Shown: piece by piece, positions 10,881-22,280 of the stretch
Layout: the number at the start of each line of letters is the position of its first letter
Numbering within the stretch: position 1 is the stretch's first letter
NCBI GenBank assembly: GCA_008360975.2
Contig: CM039188.1
Coordinates: 24,145,944 to 24,209,943 of the forward strand
Direction of reading: 5' to 3'
Length of the DNA stretch: 64,000 bases
Source: Lichenostomus cassidix
Lineage: Eukaryota > Chordata > Aves > Passeriformes > Meliphagidae
The notes under the pieces: generated by a model
Seen by the model: only the letters and a program-made list of their open reading frames with translations
What the model was told of the DNA's origin: nothing
The model's database searches: none
Position numbers and translations under genes: made by a program

Positions 10881-13073
10881 AATACTCTCTCACCAAACAT
10901 AGTTGAAATGAGCCCAAAGAATGGAAAGTTGCTGGGTTTGTCACTAACAGGATAGACCAATAGTGCTTGAGGGTTGAGGCTCTCCCTGTGGCAACCAAGA
11001 AGCTAAGAAAGGGTTAAGCAGACTGCTGCAGTGAGATATCCCATACAGAGAACCTAAATCCAGTGTGAAACTTCATTAAATTTTTTTTCCAGATGATTTT
11101 AGCTTTTTGCAATGTGAATCCTGTAAGGAATAAAGGAGCTGAGGGAGAGAAGAGCGGATTATATCTTTTGAGTATAAATCAGATAAAGAGAATGATTAAC
11201 AAGTGTAGGTTTTTGCTACAGTATTTTAAGAACTCTGTCAATAACCTCCCTCCTTCCCTTTCCCGGCCTCGAAGTAAAGGCCTAAAATTAGATAACTGAT
11301 TAAGGAGAGCTGCAGGGCAAACTAAATACATCAATCTTGCTTGTAACGAGGAACATGGCTACATTTGTGCAGTGATGAACCTCGGGGCCAGGGGTGGCTG
11401 GATACTGAATTTTTTTCCTTATTGATCTTCCCATGCAGCCATTACTTCCCAGAATTTCTGAATGGCTGAATCTGATCACTGGAGCTTTCTGAGAAAGGAA
11501 ACTGCTGGGGACTGAAGTGGGCAAGGTTGGTTTTTTTTTTCCTCCCCCCAGGGTGAGAAAGGCTGAGCAACTTTCTAGACTAACTTTTTTGCCAGCAAAA
11601 TGGGCTATCTCATACCCATTTCCCCCTTTACCTCTCACCAAGAAATGCATTGCCAAACCACACTGAAAGGTTCACCTTGCCCTAGCAAGCCTTCACTTTC
11701 AGTCTTTTGCATTTAAAGCCACATCTTAAGGTCCTTTTTAAAGACTGAAGGCCCATTTCATGTGCAAACAAAGAGCTTTTATTAGACAAAGAATAAAGAT
11801 GTGTCCTGCATTCCAGGAGCAGAAATCTACCAGAGAGAGAAAAAGCCTGCACCTCCTATAAGCAAGAGGAAATAAAGTTCTACTAAACAATTTGATTTAT
11901 AAATGAAATAAAATGAAACAATATTATTGCATATGCCAAACAAACTAAACCTATTCTGGTCTCTCGGCCAGCTCCAGAACTGCCCTTTCTCTTGTGAGCA
12001 GAACCCCCTCTACTAAGCTCTCCTTATGCCCTGACACAGCTCAGTCACATCTAGCAAAACATTATAAAAAAGGCCTATGGATGCTCATGGGATTTGCATC
12101 TCAAAAAGATGATTGGAAGGTCAAGTAAGCACCAAAATATGGAGCTGCAATCCTTTTAAGCATCCACTTCAGCTTCTGCCTTAACATCACAGAATTTGCT
12201 TAGGGTTTATGGTTCCTGAGAGAACTTTTGTGTCTCAAGTTGAGGAATCCCTTCTCACATAAACCATAATGTCTACCTTCATCTGCCCACATTCCTGGGT
12301 GGAGCAGGAAGCTGCTCCAAAGCAGATAGTCACATGATCACCCAAATAATGCTTAAGGAGAGAGCTGTAGGTTTATACCACCTATGGGCTCTGTTCCCAG
12401 AATTAGACCCAAAGTATTTATCTTGTCTATTTTATCTTCTGCTCTGCTGTTTGTGAGGAACATCAGTTCTAGCAGACAACAGCACAAACACAGCTGGAGA
12501 AGAAGAATTTCACAGCCTCTTTTGAGAGCTGAGGAGTCTGTGACACTGAGAAGTCATCTGAAAAGGGAAAGGTATGTCTATGTAAGCCTATTACTGACAT
12601 TTGGTTGTTCAATTTTTTCACTGTGCTTAGAAGATGCAGGGGTGAGTAATCCAAGAGAAAGCTGGTTCTGCACGAGTCTGAGACAGCAAAACATCTCAAC
12701 ATGCCAACAGACCCCAAGTGAGAAGACAGAAGATATAGGCTAACAAAGATCCCCTTTCACATTCCCATCTCTTGGAGAAGATGTATGGTCACTTCAAATT
12801 CAAGGTTGAAAGCCATTAAAGCTGCTTTCTCCAAGAGAAAGGGCATCCACTTTTTTATGCTTTCAGGCTTTAAGTGTCAGAAGCACATTTCCCCAGTTTG
12901 CTTGCTTCCCACCACTCCTGACTCTTGTGGTTTAAATCAGTGGTCCAGAGAGGAAACGGGGAGAATTTCTTTGAGATTAAAAGGCTCTGTGAAGAGTAGC
13001 AAGGGGAAAGAAAAAAGACGTGTGCTTCTGTTTAGTGGTTAGTGATTTGTGTCCTTTTCACTCTTCTGTCACC
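10881..13073. other. Non-coding stretch, no strong feature
   Basis: A T-rich acceptor-like tract ends at 11092 before a 30-base open segment (11093-11122) with a weak CCT/gtaagg donor. A plus-strand GGAAAG/gtatgt donor lies at 12571 without a good acceptor. An AT-rich block at 11870-11945 is unassigned. Confidence 0.4.
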
Positions 13074-13113
13074 AAAGGAAAGAGAAGGGAAAAAAAGAAG
13101 AGGAAAAGAAAAG
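13074..13113 (+). repeat. 40-base polypurine tract
   Basis: Uninterrupted A/G from 13074 to 13113, then a short break and more purines to 13129. This is low-complexity sequence able to form triplex DNA in principle. Confidence 0.85.
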
Positions 13114-13496
13114 CTAACGAAGGAGAAAGTACCCAGGTCTGTCAGTTCAGACTTAAGGCTTGAGGAAGGAATTTAGTATTCTGCACATTCTTACTTCTTC
13201 TAGCTGCAGTCGCTTCTCCACTTGCTAATTCATCTTAATTATAGAATATTTGGACAGCTCAGAGCAAAGTTCTCTGTTGACAGTGCTTGAACAAAAGAAA
13301 GTATTCGGGCTCATGAATAGGCACTGTGCTGAGGAACTCTAATTGGCTTGCTGTGACCGACAGTGCTACAGATTACACAAGAGGGGCTGCTGGTGTGCCT
13401 GGATTTTGCACAGGTTTCCTTGATCTGTCTGTTCTCTCACTGTTCTCCCATATTCTCCTACCCTCTCTGTCTCCTTGCATCTTGTCCCTCCTACAG

Positions 13497-13525
13497 GGTG
13501 AAGTAACTGGGGTAGAAAGCTTCAG
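13497..13525 (+). CDS. Candidate 29-nt exon with very strong acceptor
   Basis: A 45-base pyrimidine tract (about 13451-13494) ends in CTACAG, and the donor is TTCAG/gtatgc. Only one frame is open, reading GEVTGVESF plus two bases; the other two frames stop immediately. It could follow the phase-0 end of 243-302, and its two-base end would fit the one-base start of 55294-55409. The distances are large and the fit may be chance. Confidence 0.22.
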
Positions 13526-15254
13526 GTATGCGGAGGGTTTTAACAGGATATTTAGGAAACAATGGAGGGTGTCTTATTCCTGAACAAACCCATATGCAGC
13601 TCTGCTTGATCCTGGAAACAGGGTATTAACGGCAACACAGTAATAATATTGATAGTTTTAGTAGCTTGATTGCTACAGAGATAAGAGCTCAAATAAGATG
13701 ACTTTAATGACTGGGTAGCTAAATGATTTTCACCTTGGATCCACAAAGGGATGCTGGAGGACCAAATGGTGGGTCAGGCTCAGATCACTTTGGCTACAGA
13801 GCTGAGAAACAGTACAACCCAATACTGAGGAGCAATGGGGCTTCTCTTCATATCAGTAGATATTGTGTCCCTTTGCTGGTGATGATGCTCTCTGCATAGG
13901 GCAGAGATGCTCTCTGTTTTGGGCTTGCCCATTTTCTTTGAAGCCACATGGTCACCCTACAGAAATATTCTATTTTAAAGAGGTTATTATCTCCCAGGAC
14001 AACCAAAGTGAAATTGCCACTCTCCTTGGAAATAAGTAGTGGTGCTTGAATGCCAGGCTATTCTAATACATCTCAGTCCTGCTGGGAGTGACCTTCCAGA
14101 AACTTTTCTCTGAAAGAGATCTCACCCCCAAAGCCATCCCATTTTCTGCTGCCTATCTATGCAGACCAGAAGGGAGGTTTTATTTAGTTAGCTCTCTCTT
14201 TGCACTTTAGGCCAATTACTTTTTTTTGCGTGAAGAGCACAGGGAGGTCTATTTCAGCATAAGAGGATGCCTCTAGATGGTTTTGAATGGTATAAAACAA
14301 ATGACACAGTTTGTTAAAGAGGAGAATATTTCAGGGAAAAGTGGTCTAAAACATAGCCTGGTGCTTGATGTTGTAATGTGGAAAAGTTTGTATTATGGTT
14401 TGTGTACCATTCTCCATCTCTTTCCCAAGATTCTTCTATTAATGTGAAAAAGTTACACCTTTTGCAGACATGATAAACCCCAGAGACAGCAGTGAAATGG
14501 AGTCCTTTCACTCTGCAGTGTCCAACTCTGTTGTTTCTGCAGTGGGCTGGGCAGCTGGTTATGCTCCTCAGCATTCACAGCCACACTCAGAGAAGTCCCT
14601 CCTACACCCCTCTTAGTCACCAAGACATGCCTATGATAAAAAGTCAACCAGAGCAGAGGGTAGCTGGCTCACTGCTCTGTCACTTAGATAAGGTGCTTTT
14701 AATATTAATCCCTTTATCGCTGAAATTGGAATTTTATTTTAACAATCAGAAAATCAGAAGTGCCCAAATTTTCAAATCTCATTGAAAGTCTAAGTTAAGC
14801 AACTTAAGGATCCCCTTGAAATCCCAGCCTATGAAAGCAGAAAGCAAAGCAGTGCTACTAAATTGGGCACTCTCTTTTGGCACTGCCAAAAAATAATGTA
14901 ACTTATGCTGGAAATGTGGAAATGTGGAAAAATGTTTCTAGGACATAACTTTGTCCAAGGAGTACCAACTTCTGTAGTAAAAAATGCAGGAGGAAGGGAC
15001 AGTGACACATAACCTCACCCAGATGCATCCGCAGGGCACAATCAGGTTTACCCAAACCACTGCTGAGAGATGTTAGTCTATTTTGGGTCTTGGCAGCTTT
15101 TTCCTGATGTCTCACTTAAATCCTCCTTGCCTGCTTTTAAGCCAATACCTTCTTATATCTACAGTAGACATGCAGTTATTTATTTATGACTCACTCTGCC
15201 ACTACCTTCAGTGTGTGTAAAATCTTCTAATTCTCTTCTTTTTCAATCATGGGA
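13526..15254. other. Non-coding stretch, no feature recognised
   Basis: Overlapping shadow ORFs at 14314-14785 run on both strands. There is no recognisable repeat or RNA gene. A pair of near-identical GGAAATGTGG copies sits at 14911-14930. Confidence 0.4.
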
Positions 15255-15420
15255 CTTAAATCACTTCATTTCTTTCAGTCTTTCCAAATTAAGTCAGATT
15301 TTCTAGACATCTGCTGACCATTTTTGTTCTGCTGATAAGTATTTTCAGTTAGCTAGATTACATCTTTCTCAAAGAACAGTTTCCAAACCTGGATGCAGCA
15401 CTGCTGCAGGGCAGAGAAGG
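15255..15420 (-). mobile_element. Ancient CR1-type LINE fragment, minus strand
   Basis: The text keeps the order of the reverse CR1 body: TTCATTTCTTTCAGTCTTTCC, TCTAGACATCTGCTGACCATTTTTGTTC, then a diverged link and AGTTTCCAAACCTGGATGCAGCACTGCTGCAGG. Compare the usual CTCAGCCTTTCCTCAT, CTCTAGACCCTTGATCATCTTTGTTGC and CCCAGAACTGGACACAGTACTCCAG. Many substitutions indicate an old copy. Confidence 0.6.
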
Positions 15421-15618
15421 AACATTTCACACCTTTGCCCTACAAAATTCTGTATTAACAATTAACAGGTGCATTAGCACTCAGTCTGATGGGTTTGTTT
15501 TTAGTGTAACAACACAACAACAGGATCCCAGGGCTCCACAGAGTTCTCTGAAATGTTGAGAACCAGGAGTAAACACAAAAGTGGCAGTATTTATTCTATA
15601 AATATGTTTTCTTCACTG

Positions 15619-15655
15619 TTTTTTTTATTTTTTTATTTTTTTATTTTTTTTTTTA
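15619..15655 (+). repeat. T-rich (TTTTTTA)n simple repeat
   Basis: Runs of seven or more T separated by single A bases, ending at 15655. It lies just outside the 15685-15721 candidate exon, on the donor side for the minus strand. Confidence 0.85.
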
Positions 15656-15684
15656 AATCCAGAGTGAATTAAAGAGGGACATAC

Positions 15685-15721
15685 CTTTTTTAGGTCATAA
15701 TGCTCATATTCCCATAGGAGA
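15685..15721 (-). CDS. Candidate 37-nt internal coding exon, minus strand
   Basis: The minus-strand acceptor GCTGTCTCTCTCTCACAG and donor AAAAAAG/gtatgtcc are both strong. In one frame the 37 bases read one base plus LLWEYEHYDLKK and end on a codon boundary. Another frame stops. The phase-0 end joins directly to the phase-0 start of 5077-5270. The preceding exon would need to leave two bases; a weak 30-base candidate at 16818-16847 would fit but has a poor acceptor. Confidence 0.33.
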
Positions 15722-17123
15722 CTGTGAGAGAGAGACAGCTTGATGTCTGGTTCAGGCCTGTTCTTATCTCTAGACCCAGCAGTAGTTCAAGTGTTGTCAA
15801 CAAAGAACTTTGTATTAGAATTTTGTATGTATGTGCACATGCAAAACTTGTGTGTGTGTGTAAAATGGAAAGGAGGAGTTCAATACTATATTAAATAAGA
15901 TCAGTATAGATTATTAATATCAAAATAATACCTAACTAGATAAAATACTTGAAAATACTATTTTGAGTTGGAAGTGGACATTACCTTGTAAAGGACTTTG
16001 AACTTTCTCTTATGTGACCCTTTCCATACTCAACCCAAGTCACTATTTGCTCATCTGCAAATTTGAAGGCCAGCAGCATCCCCACCAAGAGCTGCTGTGC
16101 AGGCACACAAATGCAGGGACACTCTTTAGTGAGTTAACAAAAGACATGCATATATACTAATATGAATATAAGGAAATATATGAATGTGTATGAAATTTTT
16201 CTACAAGCTGCAATGTTTTTATAGATAGTACTTTTCCCACTAATATTTAGACATGATATAGAGCAGCAACTGAACTGACTATGAAAAGGTGTGAGTAGGA
16301 GAATCACCACATGCAAGGCAATGGCCATTTTTCTGTTTTTCATTTTATGATAGCTAAATATTGCTGTCTCACTGGCGTTAATAACAAGTAAGCAATAGTG
16401 TTGCTTTGAATGCTACTGTTTTCATAATCCTTGGCTGCAGGAAACCACAATGCAGGTCAAGGAAATCAAGGAAAGATTTCAATGATGTTTATAAAGTTCT
16501 GGTGGGATTGGATGCACACATTCCTGGGATAAGAGTTGCCCATTACTGTACAACACTTTGATCCATCTTGAGATGAAAGAAAGAGTAGGTAAGGAAGAGA
16601 ATAAGGAAGGGAAATGTCCTGAAAAGGAAAATACATATAATCAAGTTTTGCTGAGACAGGTGGGGAGCCCAATAAAGCCTGTGCTGTCTGAACCACATAT
16701 GATCTATGAGAGGCTGCAGAAAGAGGGAGGATGGGAGTGACCTTTGGAAACCCCAGTGAATGCAATGGCTCAGCAGCAGCTCCTTTTCACCAGATTGCCT
16801 CAAGAACACTTTCCTACCTTGCCTTTTCTTTACTTTGAAGTGAGGGACTGTCAGGATTGCTTGTACTTTTTGTTTTCAGCTGTCACCCAGTCCCTCTGCA
16901 GTCAGAATTGAATTTATCAGCCTTGTCATGAAGGTGCAGCAACTGAAATAACTGCAAATAGGAAAGGCTTTGAGTGCTGAGGCAAACAGCTCTGTGTGGA
17001 TGGGCTCTCCTGAGAAACAGCATTCAGATGCAACAGAAAGAATTAGGAAGCTACTGAGCAGGAGGGGATATTTTCTCAGGAAAATGTATCTTCCTTGTTT
17101 GGCTTGGTTTGTGGCAGTTGGAA
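15722..17123. other. Non-coding stretch, AT-rich
   Basis: Contains a short TG run at 15851-15860 and an AT-rich patch at 16140-16200. Opposed ORFs near 16466-16809 are shadows without recognisable content. Confidence 0.4.
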
Positions 17124-17151
17124 ATGGATGGATGGATGGATGGATGGATGG
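17124..17151 (+). repeat. (ATGG)7 tetranucleotide microsatellite
   Basis: Seven perfect tandem ATGG units. It creates an artificial WMDGWMDG peptide in one plus frame, which explains the 119-codon ORF crossing it. Confidence 0.95.
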
Positions 17152-17163
17152 TGCTGTACTCAC

Positions 17164-17679
17164 CTTCCCTGTGATCTGGCTCAGCATCACAGTGGAGGGA
17201 AGTACCTGCCACAAGGGCTACATTGCCAGCAGCACCACTGGGCTGGGTTACCCTAAGCCACAGCTCAAGGGATTGCTATGGTCCTGTTTTAGGTCTCCTG
17301 GAAATTGTACCTCCAAGTCTGGGATGTAGGGGTAGAAGCAAAGCTGTACCTTCTACAGCTTTACCCTGCAGCTGTACTCTGCATCCCTGTACTCTCTTCA
17401 TTCCAACATCTCTCTGGGAAAACCCCTACAAAAGGAGCTCCCTTAGGTTAAGGCCATGAGTAATTTACTGTAGAGATTTCTCTGTGCTACAACCTCTTTG
17501 GTACCAGACTCTGGGCCTGTTGTTATGCTGAGGAAATGTTTAAATGCAGAAGTCAAACCTGCTGGCCTGATTTTCAGGGCAGATCACTGCAATAACTGAA
17601 GAGGCTTCTTTACCTTGAGCATCCCCACTTCTTTATGACCGACTGATTTTTTCTTTTTGAACTTTGACATGTCAGGAGA
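17164..17679 (-). other. Two candidate phase-0 exons on the minus strand (17164-17205, 17614-17679)
   Basis: 17614-17679 has acceptor TTTCTGCTGAGCTTCCAG and donor AAG/gtaaag around 22 codons reading SPDMSKFKKKKSVGHKEVGM and two more residues. 17164-17205 has acceptor CCCTTGTGGCAG and donor AAG/gtgagt around 14 codons reading VLPSTVMLSQITGK. Both begin and end on codon boundaries, so they could be joined in frame. They are short enough for chance and do not phase directly into 15685-15721. Confidence 0.18.
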
Positions 17680-19599
17680 CTGGAAGCTCAGCAGAAACCT
17701 TGCAACTGCCCTTTCTCTTTTTAAACTCCCACCAAGGAGGGAGGGCCAAATACCAGCCCCAGCCATGCTTGGTCGGAAGGTAAAGTGCAGTGACAAGGAC
17801 ACAGACCTCCTGTTCTCCCTATTGGTCTGGGCTTCTGTATCAGCATTTTACAATGCTCCATTTATTAGCAGCAAAGCTCAGTGAGGTATTTATTAAGGCT
17901 TTTTGTGGCGGAATGGCAAACTTCTTTTGAATGTCACTGCTGAAGGTGAGGAAATGGGAACAGGTGGCAAAACAACCCCCTCAATATATTTATTGCACGA
18001 CTTGGCTGAGAAGGAGCATCCCAGCTTTACAGCTCTTGGAAGAGCTGTGGCAGCTGCAGCTGACCTGCAGATGTTGGCCTCTCAGAGGGACCCACTGGCC
18101 ACCTGCTCCAAGTTGCTTTTGCCAGGAGTTGGCTTGAACCAGAAATGCTGATGGCTCCAGTGGGATGGAGGCTTTTTCCTGATGGACACCTGGCCAAATC
18201 CAGCTCAGTAGGGAATGATCAGAAATTATTCATGCTGTGCTCTGGTCAGATGGGTGCAAAATTGTGAGTAACACTGCTGATGTCAGTAGTTATCCAGAGG
18301 TTACTATGGATCAGGGCAGCAAGCAGGGATTCATCTGCCAGTCCTCTTTTTCCTCTGAAATAGTACTGCTTGGGCAGGTCTGTGTGAAGCAGACCTATCC
18401 TCCTATTCCTTCATCCTCACTTCTTTGAAGCTCTTCAGCTGAGGCTCACAAAGTGCTGTACATTATACAAATAAGTAGTTGTGAGGAGATGTAAACAGAG
18501 CTGAGAAATGCTTTACTACAAAAGTTTTTTATTAAGATTTTTGGGGATGCAACTATCCTTTGCTGGTGGATAGGCCAGGATACAGCATTGATTAAACCTT
18601 CTGCAGGCACAGGAATTGTTCTGGTTCCCTCACCTTAATGTAATTTAACAAGATGAAAAAATATTTAATAAACCATATGTGTAAGTGTATGCCTCAAACA
18701 GCAATAAAAGGAAAGTTTTCCAGGACCCATTTGGTGAAAGCAGGGCTCTTGAGCTGTATCTCACAGATTATAAACCTATTACACATTTACTATTTTCCTT
18801 CTGGAATGAGCCCAGCTCTGTGAACCTCATGCTGTGCAGAGGGTCCCATTATGAACTGTGTGAAACCAGCAAAACAAAACCATCTTCAATTGGTTTTTTT
18901 CAATACGGTTTTTTTCAATATGTTTCTTTCATTTTTTTGTGAATCTAGTTAGCCATGAAATGCCTTGCATTTACTGCATACTGTGGCAATAAATACAAAG
19001 TGAAGTGAAAGGATGCAGATTATTAAACTATACTCCTTAATGGATTTGATATCATCTAATGTCTAAGTCATGCAGCATTGCTGAGATATGAACAGCACTT
19101 CTTGATGCAGCAGAGCCCTTTAAATTGAGGGCTTGATGAAGGAAAAGTCCCTCTATGGTAATACCTATTCAGTGTCTGACAGCATAATGCCCTATTACAA
19201 TGGTAGGACACACATCTTCCTTCCCTCTGTGGAACTGTGATTACCAGCCTGGACTGAACTAAAGTGGGCTTCAATAATTTGGACGTTGTTTGCTCCTGCT
19301 GTGTTTTTCTGCTTGTAAATGGGAGTAATTTGTTGCAAATCTCTCCTACTCTTTCTGTCAGAATCCTCACATCAGAAGAGTGGCTAATTGACAGCAGAGC
19401 TGATCTAAAAAATAATAATAGAAACAGTCCTTGAAGAAGCCAGCAAATGTTTACCTTTTTGGTTTAGAAGCAAAATTTTAACCACATTAGGAAAAGAGAA
19501 GGTTGTAACTGTAAAATATTTTTCTGAAATAAATCTTCAGGGGTGTGGGTAATGAAATGAGTTATTGTCTCTAGAAATATAACAGGTAGTGACTCAGCA
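17680..19599. other. Non-coding stretch, no feature recognised
   Basis: Unique-looking DNA with a small 15-base duplication (GGTTTTTTTCAATAC, GGTTTTTTTCAATAT) at 18892-18921. ORFs of 62-100 codons at 17903-18151 and 19068-19370 show no motif. Confidence 0.4.
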
Positions 19600-20070
19600 T
19601 TCCATGCTAAAACCCAGATGGGGAAGGACTGCCAGGACTGTGTGCTGTTTGCCTGCATGTTAACTCCACGGAGGGCTCAGGTGACTCGGGAAACTTTTAC
19701 GCGAGGAGAAAAATCCTGGTGGGGTAGTCCATTCCTTGTAAGCCCTGGGGATCTTCTCCTTGTCCCTCCCACGCCATGGCACAGAAGGAGCTGCTCCAGG
19801 CCCTGCTGGCCCAGCATGAGGTGCAGCACCTGGGCTGTGACCCTGCACAGAGCCCACCCAGCCAAGGGACTCTTCTGCTCACTGCCACCTTCCCAAGCAA
19901 GCCCCTGGGTGGCTTCTGCCTTGATGGGGTTGCTCTTAAGCTCTTGCCCCACTACCTCCTCCCCCTTTTTCAAGGCCCTTTCTTGCTTCCTTGCTGCATC
20001 TGTCCTTTCCTTCCCCTTTACTGTACCTGCTTGTGCCATGGATGTTTTCCTTAGGGCAATGGATTGCTGA
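19600..20070. other. GC-rich patch with overlapping ORFs on both strands
   Basis: Composition rises sharply and several CpGs appear (CCACGG, ACTCGG, TTACGCGAGG). A 150-codon plus ORF (19618-20070) and minus ORFs of up to 120 codons overlap, as expected when stop codons are rare in GC-rich DNA. The peptides are Pro/Ser/Cys-rich without domains. It could be a small unmasked repeat, an exon or a weak CpG cluster; I cannot decide. Confidence 0.35.
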
Positions 20071-20459
20071 GCTGACTTTTGTTATAACAGCATGTTGTGG
20101 CTCAGCCTTGTGTTAACATGGGGCTATGGACAGCCTGCCAGGCACCTCTTTGCTGCCACTGGCTCTGGGGTCTCTCTGGGTTGTGTTCCATGCCATGCTG
20201 CAAACCAGCCTTCAAGATAAGGACAGAAAGTCTTGGAGTTCCGGTTATAAACTTCCTGTGATCACCAGATGCTTCATTTTTATTCCCTCACCTCCCTCTC
20301 TTCTACTGACATTTTTATGACTATTTATATACTTTCTGGAGGAAAAAAAAGAAAAAGAGAAACTCAATAACATATTTTTCCTATACTTTTTTATTAGGCC
20401 AATATTGAATTAAGGTATATTTATTTTTATTAACAGTTATTTCTACTGTTCTTTTCCAG

Positions 20460-20475
20460 AACACAAGAGGCACCA
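20460..20475 (+). other. Candidate 16-nt microexon
   Basis: A TATTAAC branch-like motif (20429-20435) lies about 25 bases before TTCTACTGTTCTTTTCCAG. Sixteen bases later stands CCA/gtaagtaag. All three intron-defining signals are close to consensus. Sixteen bases is not a multiple of three, so inclusion would shift a reading frame. Confidence 0.22.
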
Positions 20476-21959
20476 GTAAGTAAGGCTGTACATCAGCCCA
20501 TGACTGTATGTGCAAATGTCACTGCTGCACAGAGCTCCCTCTCTTGCTCTGCTCTGTGCTGCATGTCACCTTCACACCACTGCCACCAGCTCTCAATCAC
20601 TCCCCTTGATGGAGGTCAAAGAGTACTTGCAAAGTCTTAACTCTTCCTGGTGACAGTCCAAGGGGCTGCTAGAGCACTTGAGACAACCTTCCTCTCCCTT
20701 TCTCAGCCTTCACAATGAAAGTTGCTTTTTCTTGACCTGGAGGCACTTAATATTTCTTTAGTGCTTTGCTAGCAATGGTGTCAGCTGGCAAATTGTCATG
20801 ACTCATTTAGACTGACTTTGTCTGAGCTTATTTCTTCAAAAACTTCCAGCATAGCAAAATCTAAATGTAAGTTGCTACATGATTTCCTCATGTCTACTGA
20901 ATCTTCAGTGGTAATACACTGGAATGGCTCCTAAATTCAGCACCCCCACCATTACTGGCTTCTGACTCATAGCAAAGGACTTCTGGTAATATATCAGATT
21001 AGAATGCTTTGTGACACACTTCTCTAAAGACTCATTTAGTCTTTCTTTGCTTCCACTCATCACTCATAAAATGAACATCGTGCTCTTCTTTCTGGATAAT
21101 CCATAAAGCTTTCATTAGTATTCCCTATGTACATGCTTTGCACTTCCTACATAATTTTCAGTTTTTGTGGGACTGCGAGTACCTGGGGTTTCCCATGCAG
21201 TATTTTTGTGCAAATAAAATTACCAACTTTCTCCCTTAATCTCTGTGCAGCACCCCATGATTTATCCTTTTGATTAGGGGGAAAAAAAGAGAACATTTAA
21301 AGAAGAATATTTTCTAAAAATGAGTCCATTTGGCATCAAGACAATTTCCCTCTGCAGCCATGGAGCCCCACCAGGAATGAAGAATTTAAATGGAACTGTG
21401 TGCCTGAGACATCTCACCCCCTCTCCATGTCAGGCAGGTGCTTGTCCTCTTGAGTAACCTGCTTACACCATCCAGCCTGGAGGTTTTGTTTGCATTGTTC
21501 TGGAAAAGTGACCTCCAGCATTTTGAAAGGCAGCAAGTGTGACAACTCCTTCCCAACACTGGGCATTGTGGCTGTGTCACACATAACCTGCTCCAGGCAA
21601 TGTACTCCAGCACACTTCAGATTTCCTGTGCCACTCAGTCTGTGTGAGAGCTGGATCTGGCAGTGGAGGTTGCCTCAGGGCTACCTTTAGCATATAATGA
21701 AGATGACCCAGTAGTCACACACCATGGCATCACAGGGCACCTGAGCAGCCTGCACAGCAGTTGTCTCGAGCTGGCTCCATCTGTGTGAACCACAGCCCCA
21801 GCCCTTCTGAGTGGTTCACTGTCCCACCATCTGATGGCTATTTCTCAATAATTTGGGTGGTGCTTGCCTTGGCATGAAGACAGACGTTCATTCATTTCAT
21901 TTGGGCAGGAAATCTATATTCTGTATTATTCTTGTGTTAATAATACAGAGGGCTAAATC
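20476..21959. other. Non-coding stretch, no feature recognised
   Basis: Unique-looking DNA, with small opposed ORFs at 21386-21690 that are shadows of each other. Confidence 0.4.
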
Positions 21960-22280
21960 AAAGGTGAATTGATTTCCTGAAGCTGAACATACTTTTGGCG
22001 TTAGCACAAATACAGCCACAGTCAAAGAGCAGACCTTTCAATTTAGCTCTTCTGCTGTCGATGTAAATAAAATTGCTCATGAAGCAAATTGCAGCCAGTT
22101 ATTGTCTGCACTCAGAACCATTATGTTCTTTGGAAATGATCATTTATGTTAGACAGTGGATTAAGTTTCTATGAAAGTGTGTAAGGCAAATGCAAAACAC
22201 AATTTACCTTGAAGGTCAACTGAATATTGCAATTGGCACTTACAGGTCATTATTATGCAGCTGAAATGATCCCAGGGAAA
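21960..22280. promoter_or_regulatory. Candidate conserved non-coding element
   Basis: AT-rich but complex sequence with isolated CpGs (TTTTGGCGTTAGC, CTGTCGATG), CTTTGA/TCAAAG TCF-like sites, and repeated ATTGCA/TGCAAT and TTATTG motifs. No ORF crosses it. It resembles a developmental enhancer by eye only. Within it, minus-strand splice signals flank a 17-base segment (22244-22260). Confidence 0.3.
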